Origin: an uncultured Arenicella sp.
GTDB lineage: Bacteria > Pseudomonadota > Gammaproteobacteria > Arenicellales > Arenicellaceae
Reading direction: 5' to 3'
DNA: 64,000 nt
Assembly: GCA_947499305.1 (NCBI GenBank)
Contig: CANMNN010000007.1
Coordinates: 62,001 to 126,000, forward strand
Position numbers and translations under genes: made by a program. Within the stretch, counting starts at the first letter, position 1. Each line of letters starts with the position of its first letter. Shown one piece after another: positions 27,340 to 36,700 of this stretch. Below the pieces are notes generated by a model. The model had not been told where the DNA came from. It saw nothing but the letters and a program-made list of their open reading frames with translations, and ran no database searches.

Positions 27340-27819
27340 TTATTCCTTGGGTGTGGGTGTATTGACTCATAAAAATGAAAATATTGGCGCAGCCTACATT
27401 ACCTCAAATTAGAGAGTAAGCAAGCATATATTGATTAGATAGCTAAAAAAATAACATTTACTTCCAACAACTTAGAATGAAGTTCGTAAGTGATTGAAAA
27501 TCGGCTAGTGCATTTGATGCAATAAAAGAAGGACCGTCACGCGAGTGAACGTGAAGTTAAGGTCCACCGGGTTTAAATTGCCCTGTTACTTGAAAATGTA
27601 TAGCGACCATATTTTCTAATGCAATAGGCTCAGCGTTGCCGAGTTAACACTGAGCATGGGCATCGATAGCTCAAATCGGTTGGCTACTGGGTATCAAAAA
27701 GAGTTTCAATAAAAAGGGTAATCTGAGTGCTCCCTTATCTTGGATTAGCGCGAATTAAACTCAATATTTAGCTAGTTCGCTCGATTTAACACGATAGAAC
27801 TGTAACCAGAGTAATCTAC
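27340..27819. other. 480-base gap without a gene; several short stems
   Basis: It lies between the end of dctM and the start of degV (both minus strand). Structures seen: GGACC/GGTCC arms at 27531-27535 and 27561-27565 with an inner TCAC/GTGA stem; a CTCAG-GTT / AAC-CTGAG stem at 27629-27654; and, read on the minus strand, AAGGG/CCCTT followed by TTTATT at about 27711-27736, a weak terminator for the TRAP genes. The AT-rich 100 bases next to 27339 probably hold the degV promoter. No coding frame was seen. Confidence 0.45.
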
Positions 27820-29100
27820 TCACATCAAATTCGGTAAAAACATTACAATTGCCGGTACATAAGTAACCACAAGTAGCGCCAAAAGTAGAGCCCCTATAAA
27901 GGGCCAAATTTCTTGCATAAACTTACCAACCGGAACCTGTGTTACTGAGCATGTAGTAAACATCATTGAGCCAAATGGTGGTGTAACGCCGCCAATCATG
28001 ATGTTAACGATCATGATCATCCCAAAATGAACTGGGTCGATGCCTAATTCTAGAATGACCGGCACTAAAAGTGGCGCTACGATAATTAGAGCGGCCCCAC
28101 CTTCAATGAACATTCCTATGATCAATAGAAAAATATTAATCACGGCCAGCATAAGATATTTGTTTGCGGTAAACGCCAATAGCATTTCGGTGAGCTCTTG
28201 AGGAATGCGCTCCCAATTTAAGTAGTACCCAAAAACAGAGGCCGAGACGATGATAAGTACAACGGTTCCTGTGCCGTAGATCGTATCGAGTAGAATCGGC
28301 TTAATATGGTCCCACTTGAGTTCTCGATAAATCAGTACGCCAATGAGGATAGAAGCAAGTACCGCCATAGCACCAGCTTCGGTCGGCGTAAATAAACCAA
28401 AACGTAGCCCGAGAATTATTCCAAACGGCAGTGATAGGGCCCAAATAGACTCTTTGAACTGAAAGCCAATTTCGCCGATTGAGGCTCGCGTTTCCCTTGA
28501 CGGCTTATAGTTCCGTTTTCTCGACACAAGTGTAACAGTGAACATTAATGCGCCGGCCATGAGTAAACCTGGTGCGTAGCCAGCAAGGAAAATTTCGGCG
28601 ACAGAGACCTGTGCAATTAGAGCGTAAATAATCATCACGATGCCAGGAGGTATGACCGGTGCAATAGCCGAGGAGGCTGCGGTTACCGCGGCTGAGAACT
28701 CTCTGCTATAGCCACGTTTCTCCATTTGAGGAACCAGTATCTTGCTTTGCATCGCGGCGTCGGCATTTGCTGAGCCAGAGATGCCGCCCATAAATGTGCT
28801 TAGCACAACATTCACTTGCGCCAAGCCGCCAGTTAGATGGCCCGTTAAAACATCAGCCATTTGCATGAGTTTCTTGCTAATGCCTGAATAGTTCATCACC
28901 GAGCCAGCCATGACAAAGAATGGAATCGCCAGCAGCGGAAACGACGCAGCTGACGTTATAAACTTTTGCAGAACAAGGTCAGGTGGCATGCCCGCATCAA
29001 AAAAAGTGAAGTACACGATGGACGCCGCGAACAAAGCGTACGCAATCGGTATGCCGGTAAAATAGAGCAGAAATACGAGTAGGATTGGCAGGTAGATCAT
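27820..29100 (-). CDS. dctM: TRAP transporter large permease (DctM type)
   Basis: 426 residues with about 12 TM helices, the normal DctM length. Family motifs: VLQKFITSAASFPLLAIPFFVMAG, MGGISGSANADAAM, AVTAASSAIAPVIPPGI, and MIVNIMIGGVTPPFGSMMF. It is the ion-coupled transport subunit of a tripartite ATP-independent importer using a Na+ or H+ gradient. The ATG overlaps the dctQ stop as ATGA, with GGAGGT just upstream as ribosome site. Last gene of dctPQM. Confidence 0.93.
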   Translation of the reverse strand: MIYLPILLVFLLYFTGIPIAYALFAASIVYFTFFDAGMPPDLVLQKFITSAASFPLLAIPFFVMAGSVMNYSGISKKLMQMADVLTGHLTGGLAQVNVVLSTFMGGISGSANADAAMQSKILVPQMEKRGYSREFSAAVTAASSAIAPVIPPGIVMIIYALIAQVSVAEIFLAGYAPGLLMAGALMFTVTLVSRKRNYKPSRETRASIGEIGFQFKESIWALSLPFGIILGLRFGLFTPTEAGAMAVLASILIGVLIYRELKWDHIKPILLDTIYGTGTVVLIIVSASVFGYYLNWERIPQELTEMLLAFTANKYLMLAVINIFLLIIGMFIEGGAALIIVAPLLVPVILELGIDPVHFGMIMIVNIMIGGVTPPFGSMMFTTCSVTQVPVGKFMQEIWPFIGALLLALLVVTYVPAIVMFLPNLM

Positions 29101-29585
29101 GATGAGACCTCCTTGTTCGAATACTCAATAATATCGGCGTAAATAAATCGAACGGTATGAAATGTAATGAGACCGAACCCAACAATGAGCGCAGAGTTAA
29201 AAGCGGCTGAGCTGATGCCCAATACTGCAGTAGGCTTCTCCCACGCAATCGATGTGAAAACGATAGACATGTAAAATATATAGGCATTCAGAACTAGTAG
29301 AATGAGGTGCACCATGAACCGAATCGATTGCTCTACTTTCACGGGAGTTTTGCGAATCAGAACATCAATGCCCATATCCATCTTGTGTTTATAGGTCGCG
29401 CTTGCGCCAACAAATACACACCAAACAAAGCAGATGGTTGCGACTTCTTCCGCCCAAAAGATAGAGTAGTTAAACAGGTATCTCAAGAATACATTTAATA
29501 TTACGAGAACGATCATGGTTACCAAAAAGGTGCCGCAGACAATCTCTTCGAAATGAGTGATAAAACGTTTTAGCCCAATATTCAT
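29097..29585 (-). CDS. dctQ: TRAP transporter small permease (DctQ type)
   Basis: 162 residues with four TM helices. It has the DctQ pattern VILNVFLRYLFNYSIFWAEEVATICFVWCVFVGAS followed by HKMDMGIDVL, the conserved cytoplasmic loop. It scaffolds the DctM subunit in the inner membrane. Both ends overlap neighbouring genes by 4 bases (ATGA), showing a tightly coupled dctP-dctQ-dctM operon. Confidence 0.92.
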   Translation of the reverse strand: MNIGLKRFITHFEEIVCGTFLVTMIVLVILNVFLRYLFNYSIFWAEEVATICFVWCVFVGASATYKHKMDMGIDVLIRKTPVKVEQSIRFMVHLILLVLNAYIFYMSIVFTSIAWEKPTAVLGISSAAFNSALIVGFGLITFHTVRFIYADIIEYSNKEVSS

Positions 29586-30610
29586 TGCTGAACGCTCGCT
29601 CTGATATTTAGAAGCTCAGATTGAATTTGATTGTACATTTCAATAGTTACACCCGGCAGCTCGCCGTCATAGAGCCTTAAGGTACGTTCCTCAAATGCGG
29701 CGCGGTCAATATCGTTAAACGCAACACCCTGAGCTTCTAAGTCTCTAATTACCTGTACATGCTTTGCCTTAAGCATATTAATCATTTGCTGGGCTTCATA
29801 ATCAAACTCATCTTGGATGATCTTTTGATACTTTTCAGGAATCTTAGACCACACGTCCATTGAAATATAAACGCCACATGTTCCCAAGAAGTGATTAGTG
29901 AACGCGACGTTCTTCTTACCTGTCTCATACACTTTTGTACCTAGGTTTGTGAATTCCGAGCCTTCTAAGCCATCAACAACCCCTTGCTGCAAGGCACTAA
30001 ACGTTTCTCCCCAAGGGAGAGGTGTGGCGGTTGCGCCCATGGCGTTTAAGGTTTTTATGAAAAGTTTGCTGCCTGGGGTTCTCAGCTTTACCCCGTTTAA
30101 GTCATCCGGTGTGGTGATTACTTTGTCGGTAATCAAATTTCTAAAACCAAATATGTATTGCAAAGAGAGTACCTTAATACCCTTATTTTCTACTTTCTTG
30201 AGCCAACCTTGTACCAAGGGTGTTTTAACCAGTTCGCTATACTCATCGAAATCGTTATACAACATGGGTCCGACTAGTGCGGTGAACTCAGGAACGTAGT
30301 CACCAATGTAGGAGGGATCTTCAACCGAGATAAAGTGGGCGCCTCTCACAACCATCTCAACGCCATCTTTGTAAGTTGCAATTTGGCCACCAGGGTAAGT
30401 AAGAACTCTTACCGCCCCATTTGTCTTTGTATTTATACGTTCTGCTACTAGCTCAATCGATTGCGCTAGTTCTTCGTTAACGTTAAATACATGGCTTAGC
30501 CTTAAGGTGATAGTGAAGTCTTTATTTTTGGGCTCTTGCTGGCAACCGCCTAAAAAAGTGGTGATGCAAAGTGCGGCAATGAGCTTGGAGTACTTTAAAA
30601 TTTTGCGCAT
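29582..30610 (-). CDS. dctP: TRAP transporter substrate-binding protein (DctP type), lipoprotein
   Basis: 342 residues. The signal peptide ends in a lipobox, FLGGC, so unlike many soluble DctP proteins this one is probably lipid-anchored. DctP-family landmarks: LRLSHVFN, VYPGGQ-like LTYPGGQIATYKDGVEMV, the carboxylate-binding Arg segment LNGVKLRTPGS, and TFSALQQGVVDGLEGSEFT. Ligands of the family are usually organic acids such as C4-dicarboxylates, uronates or sialate; this one is not identified. First gene of dctPQM. Confidence 0.92.
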   Translation of the reverse strand: MRKILKYSKLIAALCITTFLGGCQQEPKNKDFTITLRLSHVFNVNEELAQSIELVAERINTKTNGAVRVLTYPGGQIATYKDGVEMVVRGAHFISVEDPSYIGDYVPEFTALVGPMLYNDFDEYSELVKTPLVQGWLKKVENKGIKVLSLQYIFGFRNLITDKVITTPDDLNGVKLRTPGSKLFIKTLNAMGATATPLPWGETFSALQQGVVDGLEGSEFTNLGTKVYETGKKNVAFTNHFLGTCGVYISMDVWSKIPEKYQKIIQDEFDYEAQQMINMLKAKHVQVIRDLEAQGVAFNDIDRAAFEERTLRLYDGELPGVTIEMYNQIQSELLNIRASVQQ

Positions 30611-30699
30611 GCCTTACTGTAATCCGAAACACACTGAAAACACTAGTGAAATGTCAACAAAGAGGAATAGGGCACGCACATTGATTGAGCGAGCCTATT

Positions 30700-30717
30700 G
30701 GGGCAAGACATTGCCCC
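30700..30717. terminator. short GC-rich hairpin upstream of dctP
   Basis: GGGGCAA / TTGCCCC with a 4-base GACA loop, perfect 7-base stem. It lies in the gap between the membrane-protein gene and dctP. It may be a second barrier to read-through into the TRAP operon or part of the dctP leader; no T-run on the minus strand. Confidence 0.3.
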
Positions 30718-30780
30718 CTTTCGAACTACTTGAGAGCTCTGCACTTTTAGAGCGCAGACCGTTAGCCCTAATGCCTCACA

Positions 30781-30810
30781 GAAAAGTGAGCGATACCAAG
30801 CTCGCTCACT
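30781..30810 (-). terminator. intrinsic terminator of the membrane-protein gene
   Basis: A perfect 9-base stem AGTGAGCGA / TCGCTCACT with an 8-base loop, starting 12 bases after the stop at 30822. Read on the minus strand it is followed by TTTTCTG. This separates the upstream membrane-protein gene from dctPQM. Confidence 0.65.
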
Positions 30811-30821
30811 CTAGACGAGTT

Positions 30822-31415
30822 CTATTTATCGTCAGATTTTAATTTAAGCAGACATACTGCAAGCAGAAGAGTAGCGGCCACGCCGGTCGCCCCAGACGGG
30901 ACAGCATCAATTCGCCCAAACATCACGACTATGCTGTTGGTCACTATTGCTGCTAAGCCCAGAACGATCGTTAACCTTCCGATAATTTTTGAGTCTGTTT
31001 GTGATATCGCTGACCCGAATACAATAGCCGCGAGACCGAGAAGAATCTTTGCGCCGTTGTAAATAAAGAACGAAAAAGCCACAACCGAGCCAGCAGCAGG
31101 CGCGATTGCTTCAACAACTTGCGAGACTTCGCGAAACGGGCCAAATTGTGTGACTCCCACACCGACTTGAACAAAATTAAGTATTGCACTCGCGAAGATA
31201 GCTGAAAACCCTAGGGCATAGTGCTTTGTTTGAACCAAAGCAGAACCAGCAACGGCGGTGAGAAAAATAAACACCAAGCCTTCTAGGCCCCACAGCCATT
31301 GGCGCGGGATTTCATTTGCGCCTAAGTAAAGAGCCGTATAAATAGCTTGCGTTAATACCGTTAGGAAAAGCAGTGCAGAAGTTACGTGTAGGTTTTGTTT
31401 TTGTGTAAGTTCCAT
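30822..31415 (-). CDS. hypothetical integral membrane protein
   Basis: 197 residues, not assigned to a family. About six hydrophobic segments are visible (starting TSALLFLTVLTQAIYTALYL and WLWGLEGLVFIFLTAVAGSAL) with a short charged C-terminus (KLKSDDK). No catalytic motif. It is transcribed away from the NRPS genes and has its own terminator. Its position at the left edge of the biosynthetic locus does not by itself imply a role in export. Confidence 0.72.
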   Translation of the reverse strand: MELTQKQNLHVTSALLFLTVLTQAIYTALYLGANEIPRQWLWGLEGLVFIFLTAVAGSALVQTKHYALGFSAIFASAILNFVQVGVGVTQFGPFREVSQVVEAIAPAAGSVVAFSFFIYNGAKILLGLAAIVFGSAISQTDSKIIGRLTIVLGLAAIVTNSIVVMFGRIDAVPSGATGVAATLLLAVCLLKLKSDDK

Positions 31416-31816
31416 TTATTGGGCCTCAAAGTGATTTTGTATTGATTAAATTTAGGAGCAAATTTCTTAAGATCGAGTAATAAAACAATCTAACACTAGA
31501 GAACGGTTAGGGTAGTGAAATATTGCGACCTGATCCTCTGATTACAAAATTTAGCAACCGATCAAGTACATTACCAAGGCTATTTTGGATGTTTATAAGA
31601 AACGCGAGTGTTGAATTAACCATGCCATGAGCGCGTAGAACGTTTAGGCGACTAATAGACCGCCTCAATTATTGCTGCTTCTTAAAGTTAATTACGCCTG
31701 CTGGCATGCCTTCAGGGTCGTCAGCTTTACAATCTTTTCTATGGTGAATAGAATCGATACAAATAAAAATATTATACAAAGTGTCCCCCTACATTAGACA
31801 CACGGAGGAGTTTCCC
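31416..31816. other. divergent intergenic region upstream of the NRPS locus
   Basis: About 400 bases with no gene. The last 80 bases are AT-rich, with a plausible minus-10 element in ATTATACA near 31771-31778. If transcription starts just after that, the GTG at 31781 would lie at or before the 5' end, supporting the TTG at 31817 as start. I saw no riboswitch-like fold and could not identify an operator. Confidence 0.4.
31804..31808 (+). promoter_or_regulatory. Shine-Dalgarno site that sets the NRPS1 start
   Basis: GGAGG followed by an 8-base spacer and TTG at 31817. The resulting N-terminus (MDSIIGKLRSYAVSKGAEIAYTF) matches the usual beginning of FAAL domains, whereas GTG at 31781 has no ribosome site. 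Confidence 0.65.
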
Positions 31817-33745
31817 TTGGATTCAATCATTGGAAAACTGCGTAGTTACGCGGTATCTAAAGGCGCGGAAATCGCATACACGTTCATAGATGATAGTGGT
31901 ATCGAAAGTTCAATTACTTTTGCTGAACTAAACGATAAAGCAAGCAAAATTGCTATCAACCTTAGAGGGCATTTAGAACAGGGGCAGCGAGTCGCTTTGA
32001 TGTTGCCGACTAGTCTTGATTATGTAACAACTTTTTATGGTTGCCTAATAGCTGGCTTAATCGCTGTTCCATTATACCGGCCAACGAATACGAAATCAGT
32101 CCAAAGGCTAACAAAGGTTATAGCTGATAGCCAAGCTGCGGTGGCAATAACGACTGATATTTTGGCTGAAGAGTTACGCTCTAGCTGGAAAGGTGAGCCT
32201 ATAACCTTTATTGCGGCGAGTGAAGTTTCTAAGTTTGAACGAGACGTTCAGCAAAGCGTCGAGTTCGAGCTCAATCCAATCGCGTTTTTGCAGTACACAT
32301 CCGGCTCTACAGGTGACCCCAAAGGCGTCATTATTTCGCAGCAAAACATTCTGGCGAATATAAAGACGGCAACAACAGCAACTCAAGTTCTTGCCGGGGA
32401 GACATTTTGTAGTTGGCTTCCTCTGCATCACGACATGGGCATGGTAGTAAGCATTCTAACGCCACTTTTCATGGGCGGCCACTCGGTCATTATGTCGCCG
32501 ACACGCTTCATTAGGCGGCCAAGACGCTGGCTCGAAGCGATAAGCCACCATAAAGCCGTGTTAACCGCATCACCGAATTTCGCTTTTGACTATTGCGTGG
32601 AACGTATAACAGAAGAAAGCGTCACCGACCTTGATTTAAGTAGCTGGCGCGTCGCGATTAACGGCGCTGAGCCACTGAGCTCAAAAAGTATTGCTGCTTT
32701 TAACAAAAAATTCTCATCGATAGGAGTCAGCAATACCACCATTTATCCTGCTTATGGGATGGCAGAGGCCACGGTGTTTGTTTGCGGTGGCGATCCAAAA
32801 AGCGAGACGGTAACTTCGTCAGTTAATAAGTTGCTATTGCAGCAGGGTGAACTTGTGTTTACCGAGGATCAAAGCAACTCGACTACACTAGTAAGTTGTG
32901 GTGCCCCACAAGAATTTCATGATTTACGTATTGTTGACCCAGAACTAAAAAACGAACTTGGCGAGCTAGAGTTGGGAGAAATATGGTTTGCGGGGCCTAG
33001 TGTTTCGGAGGGCTACTGGAGTAACCCAGAGGCTACATCAGAATCTTTTGGGTTTGCCTTGCTAGGAAGAGACAATTACAAGTATTTGCGTACCGGTGAC
33101 CTTGGCTTCAAGTATAAGGGCGAACTTTATATCACTGGCAGAATCAAAGACCTAATCATTGTAAAGGGAAGAAACTTTTACCCTAACGACCTTGAAATGG
33201 ACTGCGTAAATGTAATTGAGGGATTGTCATTTTCAGCCGCGTTCGAGGTTGATGGAAAGGTCGTGATGATTCATGAGGTGGGGCGCAAATTCAGAAAAAA
33301 CTTCGATGGAATATTAGCCCGTCAGGCTATTCGCGCAGAAATACTTGAGCAGCACGAAATTTTAATTGATGACATCAACTTTGTTGCTTCAGGACAATTA
33401 CCCGTTACGTCGAGCGGCAAAATCCAAAGAAGCTTGGCAAGGGCCATGTATTTGGACAACGACTTAAACTATATAGTTGCCAAGGAAACCGCTAACACCG
33501 ATGTTGCTGTCCAAACGGGTACTACAGAAACACAAATCAAGCTTGAGCAAATATGGAGAGACATACTTAACCTAGAACAGGTTTCATTGGATGATAATTT
33601 GTTTGATTTAGGAGGTCACTCTCTAGTCGCGACCCAGATGGTTGCCGAAATTGAAAGACTTCTAGCCAAGAAGGTCTCGTTGGTTAATATATTGCAGAAC
33701 CCAACAATCGCGAGCCTCGCTTTTTTTATAGAAAACTCAGACGAG
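31817..33745 (+). other. NRPS1 loading: fatty acyl-AMP ligase (FAAL) + ACP
   Basis: FAAL features: QYTSGSTGDPKGV, LPLHHDMGMVVSILTPLFMGG, NGAEPLSSKSI, YPAYGMAEATVFVCGG, and GRIKDLIIVKGRNFYPND in the C-terminal subdomain. These distinguish FAALs from CoA ligases and amino-acid A domains. The ACP has LGGHS with Ser602. Together they load a free fatty acid onto the assembly line. Confidence 0.93.
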
Positions 33746-36700
33746 GGCGGGAGTAGCCAACTCAAATTTAGTGAAGATCACGATAATCGGTTTGAACCTT
33801 TTGCGTTGACTAACATTCAGAGGGCGTATTGGCTTGGCCGCAACAGCGATTTCGAGTTGAGCAATATCGGATGTCATGGCTACTATGAAGTGCCGATTGA
33901 AAACTTTAGTCTTGAACGTTTCTCAGCCGCGTGGAATCGACTGATACAACGTCATGAGATGCTCAGAATGGTGATCGATAACAGCGGTGTTCAGAGAATA
34001 TTAGAGCACACACCTGAATATTCGATAAAGCACTATGAGATTAATGATGTTTCTGATCAAGATAGATCGAGTCATTTCGATAGCATTAGAGACGAAATGT
34101 CGCATCAGGTGTTCTCCGCCGAAATGTGGCCAGTGTTTGATATACGTGTTTCGACTCTAACTGATGGAGACTCGATTGTGCACTACAGTATGGATGCCTT
34201 GGTCTTGGATGCGAGCAGCGCCTTAATCTTAGAAAACGAAATGCGCGTTCTGTACGCCAATCCAGAAGCCCCATTAGACGAAATTTCCGGCAGTTTTCGT
34301 GACTACGTTATCGGCTTACAAAGCTTGAGTGAATCTGAAGAATATCTGCGCGCAAAGGAATATTGGTTGGCGCGGTTGAGTGATTTTTCAGCCCGACCTG
34401 AATTGCCGTTGCAGCTCGCGCCTTCGGCTATAGATAAACCGCGCTTCGAACGGCGACAGACCATTATTGATGACTCCGATTGGCAAAAGCTCAAGAACTA
34501 CGCGATTACCAGCCGCGCCACGCCAACCGTGTTTATTATCGCCTGCCTATCAAAAGTCTTTGATATGTGGAGTCAAGGTTCACAATTCACGTTCAATCTG
34601 ACGCTCTTCAATCGAAACCAAGCTTATGCTGATGTTAATAGCATTATTGGTGATTTCACAACGACCACCTTACTCGAAATTGACAACTCTGTCGCTAACG
34701 AAGGCTTTGTTGATGGAATGAAACGAATCCAGCATCAGTTATGGATGGATTTAGAGCACCGAATTTTCGACGGCCTAGAGGTTCAACAAGCGCTTAAGCA
34801 AGATCATGGGTATGACTTAGGGTTCCCAGTAGTTGTAACAAGTGCATTAGGTTTAGATGCGAGCGATCAGAGTGTTAAACAAAACTCAATTATGAGTGGA
34901 GTAGACACTCGGTTTGCGATTACGCAAACGCCTCAAGTTTGGTTAGACATTCAGCTATATGAAACTGATCAAGGCTTGTGTATTAACTGGGATAGCGTTA
35001 CGGGATTGTTTTCAGAGGGGGTGCTGGATGCGATGAGCGATGCAACATCATGTTTAATGCACGCTATGACCATGTCGATTGATGCTTGGACGCTCGAGAC
35101 GCCAGATATTTTTCCGGCTAAGCAAAGGGGGCTAATTAATCGGGTAAACAATACGCACGTACCCCTGATTAATGATGTTTTGCATTCGAACGTACTGCAA
35201 AGCATCGAGAGCTACCCATCTAAACTTGCTGTAGCCACAAAAACTAAGAGCCTTAATTACAGCGAACTGGGCGCTCGAAGTGCTCAATTGGCGCGCCAAC
35301 TCGTTGCTCAACGAAACTCCGATGAGCCAATAGCTGTTGTTATGCACAAAGGTTGGGAGCAAATTGTTGCGGTCCTAGGCATATTAAGAAGTGGCAGGGC
35401 TTATGTACCTATTGATGCTCAATTACCGGCCAAGAGAATAGCCGTATTGCTGGATATTTGCGGAAGCGAGGATGTTGTAACCACTCCAGATTGTAGTGGA
35501 CTAATTCCGGCGACTTATCAATGCCATCTCGTTCAAGAGCAACTAGGAAAAGAGCTCTCTGAACCGCCAATCGATATTGCATCCTCGAATTCAACTGCGT
35601 ACATTATTTTTACATCGGGCACAACTGGAGTTCCCAAAGGTGTGGAGATTAAGCACACATCGGCGTTGAATACAGTGCTCGATATCAATCGGCGTTTCAA
35701 TGTCACGTCCAAGGATACGGTTTTAGGTTTGTCCAGCTTAAGTTTTGACTTGTCGGTCTACGATATTTTCGGTGTTTTAGGAGCCGGTGGAAGCTTAATA
35801 ATACCGGCGCCCAAAGAAGCAAAAGACCCGCAAGCGTGGGCGGAATACATAGTTGATCATCATGTGACACTTTGGAATACGGCGCCGGCACTAATGAACC
35901 TATTTTCCAATCATGTGGGTGAAAATCAAAGTTTTCCAGACCTTAGATTAGTAATGCTGAGCGGGGATTGGATACCTGTCGATTTACCGGCACGTATCAA
36001 AGAATTTTCACCGCGAGCGAAGCTAATCAGTCTGGGTGGTGCAACTGAGGCATCAATATGGTCAATCGCACATGAAATAGAAGAAGTTAGCAGTGACTGG
36101 GTGAGTATTCCCTATGGAAAGGCATTAGCTAATCAAAAAATGATGGTGCTGCATGAGAACTTTTCATATTGCCCGCTATGGGTGGTCGGGGACATTTATA
36201 TTTCAGGAAAGGGGCTCGCCGAGGGTTACTGGAAAGACCATGAAAAAACGTCGGCCAGTTTTGTATTTGATCCCAACACTGGCGAACGACTATATCGTAC
36301 GGGTGATAAAGGAAGATTAAGGCCTTGTGGCAACATTGAATTTTTAGGCCGTGTTGACTCTCAGGTAAAGATTCAAGGCCATCGAATTGAATTAGGCGAG
36401 ATCGAAGCAACTGTTCGCAAAAATGAACTAGTGAAAGATGTACTTGTGGTCGCGCGAGATGAGCCTAAACGCTTGGTAGCCTATGTAGTCCCTTATCCCG
36501 GTGATGACACTGTTTTAATCGATGCATTGCGAAGTCATTTAAAGTCTCGATTGCCAGACTTCATGGTTCCAGCGGTGATAATGACGCTGTCCAGCATTCC
36601 GCTAACATCGAACGGCAAAATTGATAGATCAAAATTACCAGAGCCCGACCTTAATCAGTCTTTGGCTGAGTTTATTGCTCCACAGACTCATATAGAGAGT

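Noticed and set aside
33791-35130. First condensation-type domain as a starter C domain for N-acylation
   Set aside because: It lacks HHxxxDG and has the DxxxxDxxS and other Cy motifs, and it sits before a Cys A domain, so heterocyclization is the better call.
35160-36650. Oxidase insertion in the Cys A domain that would give a thiazole
   Set aside because: The A domain has normal length and continuous core motifs; no flavin-binding insertion is visible.
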